Shown: in pieces, positions 45,806 through 54,020 of the stretch
Position numbering within the stretch: the stretch's first letter is position 1
Layout: each line of letters starts with the position of its first letter
Assembly (NCBI GenBank): GCA_018433585.1
Contig: JAHDQW010000007.1
Coordinates: 163,173-227,172, forward strand
DNA length: 64,000 nucleotides
Source of the DNA: Candidatus Praeruminimicrobium purgamenti
GTDB taxonomy: Bacteria; Elusimicrobiota; Endomicrobiia; Endomicrobiales; Endomicrobiaceae
Direction: 5' to 3'
The notes under the pieces: generated by a model
The model's input: only the letters and a program-made list of their open reading frames with translations
What the model was told of the DNA's origin: nothing
Database searches by the model: none
Made by a program: the position numbers and the translations under genes

Positions 45806-46585
45806 CTAATCCAATTGAAAGTTTTCTTTAAATATTTTGACCCATTGTGTATGTGCATCATTAACTGCCTGTCTTTTGTCATTGCCATAACCTGTTGAAG
45901 AATAGCTTTTTACTTCATTTCTAAAACAAATGTCTATTTTTATTTTACATATAAAAATATTTTGTTTAGATTTGCTGATTTGTTCGGTTATTAATTTAAA
46001 TGTGAGAGGTATTCCGTTTGTTCCTGTAAAATACCCTTCGTCATGTAAAAAGTGTTTTATTTCTCCGTCTAAATTGTATATTGATGAATTTAAAATGTTC
46101 ACTGTTATAATTCCGATTTTTTTACGTTTTTCAATTTTAGCTTGCTTTTCTTTTTCTAAATCAGCTCTGCGTTTTTTTTCATTTTCAAGCAAATTGTTGT
46201 TGTATTCTATTAATATGTACCCTGTAAAAAGTTTTCCGGATTTAACATATTTAAATTCTTTAATAAAAGCCTGGGTTAGAAAGATGTTCTCTGAAGACAA
46301 ATCGGTGCTGCTGTCAATACTGACGATATCATTGCTTAAAATTTTAATGGTCTTTGTATTTATATAGACACCGACGTATTCGGAAACTTTTGTTAATGCA
46401 TTTATATAAGCCTGCTCTTTGGCTTCCTGCAAAGAATAACATTCTCCTGAAATGCCGCTGAAAAAGAAAGATTTTCCGTCCTGCCATGTTTTGCCTAACC
46501 ATGCGGGCTCTTTTTGTATGGATGAACAAGCCGACAACGCCGATAAAAGTATTAAAAAACAGATTAAAAATTTAATAGTCCGCAT
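45806..46585 (-). CDS. LPP20-like lipoprotein
   Basis: A 259-residue lipoprotein (lipobox LSACSS). The region after it, ISGECYSLQEAKEQAYINALTKVSEYVGVYINTK, resembles the LPP20/DUF4384-FlgT type fold, and a second similar element closes the protein (DKRQAVNDAHTQWVKIF). A charged helix (NEKKRRADLEKEKQAKIEKRKK) joins them. The ATG at 46583-46585 was chosen because AAGGA lies 6 bases upstream. It follows the CsgG-like gene by 18 bases and looks cotranscribed with its neighbours. Confidence 0.68.
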   Translation of the reverse strand: MRTIKFLICFLILLSALSACSSIQKEPAWLGKTWQDGKSFFFSGISGECYSLQEAKEQAYINALTKVSEYVGVYINTKTIKILSNDIVSIDSSTDLSSENIFLTQAFIKEFKYVKSGKLFTGYILIEYNNNLLENEKKRRADLEKEKQAKIEKRKKIGIITVNILNSSIYNLDGEIKHFLHDEGYFTGTNGIPLTFKLITEQISKSKQNIFICKIKIDICFRNEVKSYSSTGYGNDKRQAVNDAHTQWVKIFKENFQLD

Positions 46586-46603
46586 TTTTGATTCCTTCAT
46601 TAT

Positions 46604-47143
46604 TTACTGATTATTTTGCTTGTTTTTATATTCGTATTGGAGAAGATTAGGCGAAATTTCGCTTACTTTAATTTTTATGCTTTTTGAATAATACGCTAAT
46701 CCGCTCTCAATGCTTATGACCGTTACATTAACAATAAGATCTTTTTTGTTGATATAGTAAGTTCCGCTTACCAGTAAATCCGCCGATACAAGTTTTCCGA
46801 ATTGTTTTCTGTTCTTACCGTCAAAAATATCATCACGTGTAAGTTTTAATTCTGAAAGAACCGTATCAATATGATTTTTTGCAATAACTTTTCCCGGTCT
46901 TTTGGCTATAAGATAAACGGTTAAATCGTCTTCAATGATTGAACTTAAAAACAGGCGTTGTTTTCTGGTGCTTTCCTGAAAACCTATAACGGCCATATTT
47001 GCATTTTTAGAAATGTTTTGGTCTGTTGAGATTTCGTCGGCAATTTGTGAAAATCCTTCTTCCAATGTAACGTTTTTTGCATAAGCAAATTGAAAAGACA
47101 ACGTTGTAATGGCAAAAATTAAGCAAAGTTTTTTAAAACGCAT
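46604..47143 (-). CDS. CsgG/FlgO-like secreted protein
   Basis: A 179-residue protein with a signal peptide (MRFKKLCLIFAITTLSFQFAYA). After it, NANMAVIGFQESTRKQ, then a strand-helix pattern with AKNHIDTVLSELKLTRDDIFDGKNRKQFGKLVSADLLVSGTYYINKKDLIVNVTVISIESG. The LVSGT and IESG segments are typical of the CsgG/LpoB/FlgO fold of periplasmic assembly factors. GGGAG stands 6 bases before the ATG at 47141-47143. Unlike CsgG it has no lipobox. It overlaps the upstream gene by 11 bases. Confidence 0.72.
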   Translation of the reverse strand: MRFKKLCLIFAITTLSFQFAYAKNVTLEEGFSQIADEISTDQNISKNANMAVIGFQESTRKQRLFLSSIIEDDLTVYLIAKRPGKVIAKNHIDTVLSELKLTRDDIFDGKNRKQFGKLVSADLLVSGTYYINKKDLIVNVTVISIESGLAYYSKSIKIKVSEISPNLLQYEYKNKQNNQ

Positions 47144-47912
47144 TAGATGCTCCCTTTTTTGTTCTGGTATTTTTAAAATATTCATAACTTTTTATATGAA
47201 TGACATCTGATAAAGAATTTGTTTCTTTAGAAATAATCTGTACTGTTCCGTTATTTGAAATGTTTGTTATATAAAAATCTTCGCGGGTTATACTGTTATC
47301 GGTATTATCAATTGTATATTTTACTGCAAAAGGTTCTGTTATTGTCACCGTTTCACCGCTGATTATTTTTTTTGTAATGTCGTTTTTAAAGTGTTCAATA
47401 TTTGTGTCGTAAGTATCAGGATATCGGAGAGTGTTAAAATACAGAGTAATTGTATCTTTGATTTTACTGTATTCTTTTATTTCCAAATTTTCTTCGAAAA
47501 AGCCGTTCTCATCTGTCGTTGAGTCAAAACATGTGTCATCAAAAGAGATAATAATCTTTTTGCTGCCGACAGGCGTGTTGTTTTCGTCAAGTATTTGCCC
47601 GGTCAACAAAACATTTGCTTTGTATTTTATGATTCTCTTCCCGAATAACAGTTCATACGGAGTACATAAAAACAAATCAAAGACCGGAGCTATTAAAAGA
47701 GTGCTTACAAAATAATCTGAAGTAGTGCTCTTTTTTGCAAGAGGGAATGTGTTCGGTCTCTTAGTTTCAACTGCCTTATAAGTTTCTACAGGAGAGATTT
47801 TTTCGAATTTGTATGTATAATTGTCTTTATAATCAGTCAGTATTTTCGTCGTTCCGCATCCTGAGGCAAAAATCATAAAATATATTCCGAACAGTAAAAA
47901 TACTTTTCTCAT
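47133..47912 (-). CDS. Lipoprotein with a carboxypeptidase-regulatory-like sandwich
   Basis: A 259-residue lipoprotein with lipobox ASGC (Cys19). A middle part, LLTGQILDENNTPVGSKKIIISFDD then TTDENGFFEENL, is the CarboxypepD_reg/transthyretin-type beta sandwich seen in surface proteins. A membrane-near stretch LLIAPVFDLFLCTPYELLFGKR may be a second membrane contact. It is the first gene of the four-gene secreted set. The function is not known; the set resembles outer-membrane assembly accessory operons. Confidence 0.6.
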   Translation of the reverse strand: MRKVFLLFGIYFMIFASGCGTTKILTDYKDNYTYKFEKISPVETYKAVETKRPNTFPLAKKSTTSDYFVSTLLIAPVFDLFLCTPYELLFGKRIIKYKANVLLTGQILDENNTPVGSKKIIISFDDTCFDSTTDENGFFEENLEIKEYSKIKDTITLYFNTLRYPDTYDTNIEHFKNDITKKIISGETVTITEPFAVKYTIDNTDNSITREDFYITNISNNGTVQIISKETNSLSDVIHIKSYEYFKNTRTKKGASNAF

Positions 47913-48180
47913 ATTTTAAAGTCCTGTTATCTTATTTAAACTATATTATCCGCAAAGTTTAATTCTTTTATGACTTTTGTTTTATAGATGCTTATAATAC
48001 TGATAATAAAATTGTTTTTATGACAATAATGACTTATATATTCATTGATTTTTGAATACCAAATTATGATATGGACAGGGGAAATAATAAAAACTGTATG
48101 TTTTTTATTTGCCATTAAAGTGATTCTAATATTTTAGAAGTATTTTTTCAAATAAGTTTTGCAGAAATGCAGTTTTTATT
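47913..48180. other. AT-rich spacer before the secreted-protein cluster
   Basis: A 268-base stretch without a supported gene. It should hold the promoter for the minus-strand cluster that starts at 47912. Confidence 0.35.
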
Positions 48181-49113
48181 TTAATTATTGCTCATGGAGG
48201 AAAGAGGTATCCACGTTGTGTCAAACGTGAAGACTATGTCAATATCGCTGTAATGCCAGTATTTGCGTATGGCGCGGATCATTTCTTTTCTTATTCTGTC
48301 TATTGTTTTTACTGTTCTGTTTTCATTTAAATAAACATGAACGACAACATAAAGAGTTCTGCCTCTTTTTGTAGAGTATGCGTTAAATCCGGCTAAATTA
48401 TGCTTTTCAATAAAAGGCTCAATTACAGCATCAAGCTGTTTTTGTATATCCACAGACGGCGCGGAAGTCAGTAATTCAAGAATGTTTGTCCATAATTGCC
48501 TGATAAACTGCGGAACAAGGAAAAGAATAAACAGCAGCGTCATTCCTGAATCTATATAAGGAACGATAAAAGACAAAGGAGTTCCCGATAAAAAGATAAT
48601 TCCCAGAAAAGCCGTTAAAACGGCTATGCTGAGCATAGTGTCGTTTAACCAGCTTTTTGCTTCAGCCGATAAAACCGGAGAAGCATATTTTTTTGAAGCG
48701 CGCTTAAGCACAACATAAACCAATGCGCATACAATAACGGATATTGCCGTATATGTGGATGCGGCGTTAACTCCTATGTGGGCGCCGCCTGAAAGCAGTG
48801 TTCTTACGGCAAAATAAGCCAGTACAAAGTTCATAGTAAGTATAAACATTGTCTGTATTACTATAAAAAGAGGTTCAAAAGAACCGTAGCCGAAATGATA
48901 ATTTTCATCTTCACCTTTTTTAATTAAACGCACCACATATAAAGACATCAGCATAAAAAAGCTTGATGTAAAAGAATATACGGAATCAAAAAGCACGGAC
49001 TGGGAGCGTGATATCATTGCAAAATAGAATCCGCCTACCGCAAACATTAAATTTATTACGGTAACAAATTTAATAAGGAATGTTTCTGAAAACCCGCTTG
49101 ATTTTTTTGCCAT
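48181..49113 (-). CDS. Cation diffusion facilitator-like transporter
   Basis: A 310-residue protein of the CDF/cation efflux family with six transmembrane helices and a C-terminal ferredoxin-like cytoplasmic domain (from about 215). YHFGYGSFEPLFIVIQ in helix 3 and the overall pattern are clear. The canonical transport site is altered: the TM2 position usually H/D-x3-D reads FDSVYSFTS, and TM5 HxxxD reads SWLND, so several metal ligands are missing. Either it moves something else, or the ligand set is different. GGCGGTG precedes the ATG and a TATAAT lies about 40 bases upstream on the minus strand. Confidence 0.85.
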   Translation of the reverse strand: MAKKSSGFSETFLIKFVTVINLMFAVGGFYFAMISRSQSVLFDSVYSFTSSFFMLMSLYVVRLIKKGEDENYHFGYGSFEPLFIVIQTMFILTMNFVLAYFAVRTLLSGGAHIGVNAASTYTAISVIVCALVYVVLKRASKKYASPVLSAEAKSWLNDTMLSIAVLTAFLGIIFLSGTPLSFIVPYIDSGMTLLFILFLVPQFIRQLWTNILELLTSAPSVDIQKQLDAVIEPFIEKHNLAGFNAYSTKRGRTLYVVVHVYLNENRTVKTIDRIRKEMIRAIRKYWHYSDIDIVFTFDTTWIPLSSMSNN

Positions 49114-49292
49114 AGTCGCACCGCCGTGTAAAGCATATCGCCCTACTCAAATTATAGTCTAAGAAAGGAAAAATATAAACAGGTTTTTGAAAAACAGTGT
49201 AATATTGCAAATAAAAATAAAGATATTTATTTTTATTGAGTACTTAATATTAAATTAAATTTAAAACGGTTTTAAATAAAAGGTTAATAATG

Positions 49293-49315
49293 TATAATTA
49301 AGCAAGAAATATAAT
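49293..49315 (+). promoter_or_regulatory. Candidate -10 boxes of the structured RNA
   Basis: Two perfect TATAAT sequences, 49293-49298 and 49310-49315, stand before the folded RNA. Neither has a good -35 box. Starts near 49305 or 49322 would place the RNA close to its first hairpin. Confidence 0.4.
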
Positions 49316-49332
49316 TTTTAGGAGGATTTTAG

Positions 49333-49571
49333 TACAAGTCTGTAAGACTTGAAATTAAATATAATCTGTTTTTGGAATTCTGCTAAAGCAGAGCCATTTT
49401 TACGAAAGTAAAAATAGTTACCAGTCCAAAAACAGTCGTTTTAGAAATAAGATAAAAAGGGTAGCTCCCTTAATATTTTATTTCGAGTGTTTCTTGCCCT
49501 TCGGGGCAAGGAACCACGGCTGTATATTTGGGTTGGCTGGTAACTACCTGGATATCACAGCCGTTTTATTT
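49333..49571 (+). ncRNA. Structured RNA of unknown family with a kissing loop and terminator
   Basis: I do not recognise a known family. From 5' to 3': hairpin 49335-49351 (6 bp); a perfect 11-bp helix between 49366-49376 and 49425-49435 enclosing a 5-bp hairpin (49379-49392) and an 8-bp hairpin with a GAAA tetraloop (49396-49415); a long hairpin 49444-49484; an 11-bp hairpin with a UUCG loop (49489-49514); and a 17-bp terminal hairpin (49517-49563) followed by TTTTATTTTA, a terminator form. The nine unpaired bases 49416-49424 (AGTTACCAG) are exactly complementary to 49537-49545 in the loop of the last hairpin. TATAAT boxes at 49293 and 49310 may start it. It precedes a GT8 gene. Confidence 0.8.
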
Positions 49572-49624
49572 TATCTGAATATCTGTTCATCTTTTTCAAA
49601 ATTCCAAAAATAAAATTTAATTTC
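49351..49624. repeat. Imperfect long-range inverted repeat around the structured RNA
   Basis: GAAATTAAAT at 49351-49360 pairs with ATTTAATTTC at 49615-49624, and TTTTTGGAATT at 49369-49379 pairs with AATTCCAAAAA at 49600-49610, in nested order. The second pairing competes with the 11-bp helix of the RNA (49366-49376 with 49425-49435). This is either a closing stem of a larger leader with two states or the ends of a small mobile element. Confidence 0.6.
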
Positions 49625-49660
49625 ACGAATTAAAAACAAATTTTATTTAAGGAATTTATT

Positions 49661-50602
49661 ATGAACAATTCACAAGAAACCAAGAAAACGGCAATTGTAT
49701 TTGCAATTAACGGATTATATGCATTCTGTACTTATGTTTCAATTTTATCTTTATTCAAACATTCTCCTCAGCTTGCAAAGCAATCGGATATTTATATATA
49801 TGTTTGCGATATTTCTGATACTGATAAAAAAGCTTTAAGGACTTTAGGCAATATTAAAATTATTGATTATGAAATACCGGTTAAAATTAAACAAACAGAA
49901 GCCGTCAAAAGTTTTTCTTTGGCAAGTTTTGCAAGATATGAATGTTTTGATATGCTTAATCAATACGAAAGAATAATATATCTTGACGGTGATATTTTAG
50001 TTCAGAAAGAACTGCTTCCTGTTTTTGATTTGGCTCATAACGGAATAGGAATGATAAAAGAGAAAGTAAACGTTCAGATATTTTCAAAACCTATAGACGG
50101 CTTTGATTTTTCAACAACTTTTTTTAATTCAGGCTTTATAGTTTTAACGAATAAGTTAAACGTCAATTATAAAGCATTTAGGGATTTTTGCTATATTTCC
50201 ACTGCAAAATATGTTGAATTTTTAAATCTTCCAGACCAGGCAATAATTAATTTTGCTTTGCAAAAATATGATATAAAACCTGTTCAAATATCAAATACAT
50301 ATAATATGCCTGCTTCAATGTCAGGTAAATTTTTAAAACAGGCTAAAATTATTCATTCTACAGGACATCGTAAATTTTGGAATTATTATTATTTTGATGA
50401 ATGGTATAAATTTTATGGTGAATGGATTAAAAATAACGGAACACCTGTAAGTATCAGAAAAGACTCAAAAAAATATCAGTATTTTTGCCGTAAATTCGGA
50501 CTTGATAAAAGAATCTTTTTTCAATTATGCCCGGATTTTTTCAAAATGCCAATCAAAGCCATCCGCTTCACTTTGAAATTTGTTTTAAAAATAAAATATT
50601 AA
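49661..50602 (+). CDS. GT8-family glycosyltransferase
   Basis: A 313-residue retaining glycosyltransferase of family 8 (LgtC/glycogenin type), probably for LPS or capsule sugars. The metal and nucleotide-sugar DxD is in IIYLDGDILV, NSGFIVL and LPDQAIINFAL follow, and HSTGHRKFW is the second metal-binding histidine region. The C-terminus is basic and hydrophobic, fitting membrane association. AAGGA stands 7 bases before the ATG. It lies about 90 bases after the terminator of the structured RNA, which may be its leader. Confidence 0.92.
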   Translation: MNNSQETKKTAIVFAINGLYAFCTYVSILSLFKHSPQLAKQSDIYIYVCDISDTDKKALRTLGNIKIIDYEIPVKIKQTEAVKSFSLASFARYECFDMLNQYERIIYLDGDILVQKELLPVFDLAHNGIGMIKEKVNVQIFSKPIDGFDFSTTFFNSGFIVLTNKLNVNYKAFRDFCYISTAKYVEFLNLPDQAIINFALQKYDIKPVQISNTYNMPASMSGKFLKQAKIIHSTGHRKFWNYYYFDEWYKFYGEWIKNNGTPVSIRKDSKKYQYFCRKFGLDKRIFFQLCPDFFKMPIKAIRFTLKFVLKIKY

Positions 50603-50652
50603 TTGGGATTATTATGCATATTTATTTGTTAATTAGATTATTAAAATAGATA

Positions 50653-51207
50653 TTAACAAGACACTTTTTCATCATAATGTTTTCGTAAAAATTGACCTAA
50701 AATTTCCGCATCATTTGCAAAGGTGTAATGAGCCGTATTAAATTGAATGTGATTCTCTTGAGATGGCTTGTGCCTCGCTTCTAGCATCAATCTGAGCATA
50801 TTATCTAAACCATGTTGCAATTTTACAATCAAAGGCTCCAATTCTTTTGATCTATTCTCAAATAAGATGAGAGCTTTTGTTTTGAATAATGTGAGATGGT
50901 GGATTTGTTTTATACATTGTTGAGAAAATCTTACTGGAAATTCTTTGTCTGATATATCGGTTTCAAAAGTATAAGCTGTATTGAGTATAGACATAAGTTC
51001 AAAATAGTTTTCTTTGATATATTTATTTTGTTCAAATTCGTTTTGCTTTTCCTGTTGCCATAATTGTCCAAAAGCAAAAATACCGGCTGCCATAGGAAGA
51101 GCAAAATCTTTAATCAATTCTCCCTTACTATAGAATAGTGCAACAAGAGAAAATATCAAAACAAAAACTAATAACAACCAAAAACAAATAAAATAAAATT
51201 TTTTCAT
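50653..51207 (-). CDS. Two-helix membrane protein of unknown function
   Basis: A 184-residue protein with two N-terminal transmembrane segments (residues 5-27 and about 36-50) and a cytoplasmic helical domain of 130 residues rich in charged and histidine residues. No family recognised. A TATAAT (minus strand) ends 4 bases before the ATG and there is no ribosome site. It opens the AT-rich accessory block; base composition is lower in GC than neighbouring core genes, which suggests acquisition. Confidence 0.6.
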   Translation of the reverse strand: MKKFYFICFWLLLVFVLIFSLVALFYSKGELIKDFALPMAAGIFAFGQLWQQEKQNEFEQNKYIKENYFELMSILNTAYTFETDISDKEFPVRFSQQCIKQIHHLTLFKTKALILFENRSKELEPLIVKLQHGLDNMLRLMLEARHKPSQENHIQFNTAHYTFANDAEILGQFLRKHYDEKVSC

Positions 51208-51650
51208 TTAGATTATACTTGCTATTTCTAATTTTCAAGGTACAAAGACTTGTTTTCTGCAAACTCATTTAATCTTTTATTTTAATATTTACTAAATAAT
51301 TGTATTAAAATATGCCTTACAAAACAATGTTTTTGTTTTTCCCCGAATTGTTTCAAAATGTCATGGATATTAATAGCTTTTAATATATCTAATTTTTATG
51401 AATAATATTTGTTATTTTTAGAAATTCTTATTGCAAAAAAATTGTAATATTTTTAAATAAAATTTTTACTCAGTGTAATGGATATAAATATTTGTCTGTT
51501 TTTTTAAGTTTTGAATTTTGAACTTTATAATTTTATTTAAAATCACTATGATAAACCAAAAGTATCATAAATATTATATACATCTTTACAATTATTTTAC
51601 AAGAAGTTATAATTATATTCAAGTAAATATTTTTTAAATGGATTTTATAA
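51208..51650. other. 443-base AT-rich intergenic region
   Basis: Very AT-rich with no frame longer than a few dozen codons. I see no repeats, tRNA or hairpin of note. It should contain the promoter of the three-gene plus-strand set that follows. Confidence 0.4.
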
Positions 51651-52292
51651 ATGTTTAAAGAATTTTCAAAAGTTTTTATTTTTGTCATAGCTTCTTTATT
51701 TGTTATACTACTCTTAGCAGTCTTACTTTTTCCTAAATTTTCTATAAATAGAATACTGGATGATAAAAAACATTATACCCTATATATAGTTAGTGAAAAA
51801 AATGAAAAAATTTTATCAAAAGACTTTAATGCCATAAGTCTATCACTATTAGATAAGAAAAACAAAGAAGCTTTTTATGAAATTGTAAACAATTCAAATA
51901 TTACTTTAGATACCTTTTTAAGTGCACAGTTAGATTATTATGATAGATTAATTGCTTTCCTCATTGTCATTATAGGATTATATACTATTTGCGCTTATTT
52001 TTATGTAAAATCTGTAAGCGAAGAAAAAGCAAAACAAATGTGTGTTGAATATCTTGGAAAAGAAATGAAAAAAACTGTAATAGAAGAGATTATTGCTAAA
52101 AATGTTACAGAACAGATGAAAAGTTCTTATATTTTAGATAAAATAGATAAAAAAATTGATGATATTTTATCAAAAAAAACTGAAGAAGAAAGCCAACCAA
52201 TTACATCATCACAAGCACCAATAGATAAACAGATAAAAATAGATAAACAGATAAAAATGGAAGATAAAAAAGAAACAAAGGAGTCTAAATAA
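51651..52292 (+). CDS. Membrane protein with coiled-coil tail, first gene of accessory operon
   Basis: A 213-residue protein with two transmembrane helices (about residues 9-29 and 100-120), a 70-residue part between them, and a charged C-terminal tail that ends in a DKQIKIDKQIK repeat. GGA lies 9 bases before the ATG. It is followed after one base by the ImmA/IrrE gene and then the beta-family gene, so it is part of one transcript. I know no family for it. Placement suggests a membrane anchor or sensor for the following protease and beta protein. Confidence 0.65.
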   Translation: MFKEFSKVFIFVIASLFVILLLAVLLFPKFSINRILDDKKHYTLYIVSEKNEKILSKDFNAISLSLLDKKNKEAFYEIVNNSNITLDTFLSAQLDYYDRLIAFLIVIIGLYTICAYFYVKSVSEEKAKQMCVEYLGKEMKKTVIEEIIAKNVTEQMKSSYILDKIDKKIDDILSKKTEEESQPITSSQAPIDKQIKIDKQIKMEDKKETKESK

Positions 52293-52293
52293 T

Positions 52294-52881
52294 ATGGGTG
52301 TTTCTTATTTTTCAATAGATGATTTAACATTAGATAAGGAAGGACAGAAAAAAAAATCTGCCTCTGTAACTTTTTCACGCTTAAGCATTCACACAATAGA
52401 TGAAATAAGAAGAGAAGCTCAACAGCGAGGAATCTGTACACAACCATTAGATATTGAAAGAGTTATAAAAGAAATCTTTAATATTAATGTTATAAAAGAT
52501 GAAATGGATAGGAATATCTCTGGCTATATTGAAGAAAATGCAAATAAAACATCTTGGAATATTTATATAAATCAATATGATAATATAAGAAGACAAAATT
52601 TCACTATGGCACACGAGTTAGCTCATTTTGTTCTAGAACATTCAAGCTCTCTAATAAATGGACGCAAGGATGAATCAATTTTACTAAGAAGTGATAATGA
52701 TGATGAGGTAGAAAAAGAGGCTAATGATTTTGCTGCTGAACTATTAATGCCTGAAAATGAATTTAGAGAGTGTATAGAAAAAGGAATAAATACATTTGAG
52801 CAATTAGCCTTATATTTTGACGTATCTATTTCCGCTATAAGATATCGTGCATATAAATTAAAATATATTGGAAGTTATTGA
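52294..52881 (+). CDS. ImmA/IrrE-family metallopeptidase
   Basis: A 195-residue cytoplasmic zinc protease. The zinc motif is HELAH at residues 107-111 within MAHELAHFVLEH, and the third ligand region is EANDFAAELLMPE, both diagnostic for the DUF955/ImmA-IrrE family, which cleaves repressors in phages, ICEs and stress responses. GGAG stands before the ATG. It overlaps the stop/start of the beta-family gene by one base. No cognate XRE repressor is adjacent, so its target is unknown. Confidence 0.92.
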   Translation: MGVSYFSIDDLTLDKEGQKKKSASVTFSRLSIHTIDEIRREAQQRGICTQPLDIERVIKEIFNINVIKDEMDRNISGYIEENANKTSWNIYINQYDNIRRQNFTMAHELAHFVLEHSSSLINGRKDESILLRSDNDDEVEKEANDFAAELLMPENEFRECIEKGINTFEQLALYFDVSISAIRYRAYKLKYIGSY

Positions 52882-54020
52882 TGCCAAAATACCATTATTT
52901 TCCTGTGATAAAAACCCGAGCCGCTGAATTAGGCGGATATGCAACAATTGATAAAGATATACTAAAAAATATCTTACCAACCTTTGAATTGACAAAAACA
53001 AGGTTATCTAGATGCAATGGGATACCGAAACATCCGGATATAGAAAACCACATTTTAAAAATTACTGAACTGACAAAAAATTCAAAATTTATTTTAGACA
53101 TAACAGATGACGAAGCACTCTTAAACAATCAACTAAGAGATTTGAAAAATCCACAAGACGGCTATAAAAATTGGGTGTCATTTTTAAAAAGAGATTCCGT
53201 AGTTAAAAATGTAATTCCATCTTTAATGATTGATACTAGATTTATTGATGATGTAATAAAAGAAATAGATATTCTTTCTTCTCAATTTAAAACTATTGCA
53301 GTTAAAATACCGTTTTTTACTTTTAAAAAAAATTACAATAGCTCTAGTATTTTTAACATTAACAATAGAGAATTTAATGAAGGCATTGACATATTGATTA
53401 CTTTCATTGAAAGCAATATGAAATCTGGATCTACATTATTAATTTTTTTAGATTTGGGATATATACCTTCCGATGACAATTTGAGTACTTATATCTTACA
53501 AATATCAGAGTCAATGAAAAAGGTAACCACTAAGACAAGAAATGTTGCACTATTGCTATCTTCTTTTCCAAGCTATGTTTTGGAAGTTTGTGATAATGAA
53601 AATGAAGGCAATTTCCAGTGTGTAGAAAATATTTTTCTACAAAAATTCTGTAAAGATAATAATTTATTATATGCTGATTATGCTTCTATTCATCCAGTTA
53701 AATACCCTACCGGTGGTGGTGGATGGATACCAAGAATTGATTTTATGTCTTCTGATGAAAGAGATTTTTTATATTATAGATACAAAGATGATGAGGTTCT
53801 ATCTGGATATAAAAAAGCCGCTCAAATGGTTCTCAGTTGCTCCAAATATAAACCTATACCGGGCTTATCATCTTTTGGAGATGAGGAGATAAAAAAAGCG
53901 GCGAAACAAGTTCCATCAGGTTTGTCACCTATATTTTGGATTAAAGTCAGAATGAATTTATTTATAACTAGAAAAGTTATTTCGTTAAAGAAGGCAAAGG
54001 CAAATTACTTTGAACTCTAA
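52881..54020 (+). CDS. Beta-family protein (Beta_protein domain)
   Basis: A 379-residue protein that matches the beta-protein family (Pfam Beta_protein, NCBI beta family). Typical features are the start YHYFPVIKTRAAEL, ILPTFELTKTR, LILFLDLGYIPSD and a late PTGGGGWIPRIDFM. It is thought to be a TIM-barrel-like protein found with ImmA/IrrE proteases and sce7726-type nucleases in accessory islands; the function is unknown. The ATG at 52881 overlaps the protease stop. Its 3' end overlaps the converging sce7726-like gene by 44 bases, so transcription of one would oppose the other. Confidence 0.7.
   Translation: MPKYHYFPVIKTRAAELGGYATIDKDILKNILPTFELTKTRLSRCNGIPKHPDIENHILKITELTKNSKFILDITDDEALLNNQLRDLKNPQDGYKNWVSFLKRDSVVKNVIPSLMIDTRFIDDVIKEIDILSSQFKTIAVKIPFFTFKKNYNSSSIFNINNREFNEGIDILITFIESNMKSGSTLLIFLDLGYIPSDDNLSTYILQISESMKKVTTKTRNVALLLSSFPSYVLEVCDNENEGNFQCVENIFLQKFCKDNNLLYADYASIHPVKYPTGGGGWIPRIDFMSSDERDFLYYRYKDDEVLSGYKKAAQMVLSCSKYKPIPGLSSFGDEEIKKAAKQVPSGLSPIFWIKVRMNLFITRKVISLKKAKANYFEL

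Noticed and set aside
49480..49560. T-box or cobalamin riboswitch reading of the structured RNA (GGAACCACGG looked suggestive)
   Set aside because: The T-box sequence with the TGGNACCGCG core and the specifier stem are absent, there is no B12 box, and the downstream gene is a GT8 enzyme.
49333..49571. RNase P RNA, tmRNA or group I/II intron
   Set aside because: No P4 GAGGAAAGTCC core, no tRNA-like CCA end, no group I P7 core and no domain V hairpin.
50653..51207. Counting the two-helix membrane protein as a fifth leaderless gene
   Set aside because: Its TATAAT ends only 4 bases before the ATG, too close for a start at or before the codon with a usual spacing, and the -35 spacing is 15 bases.
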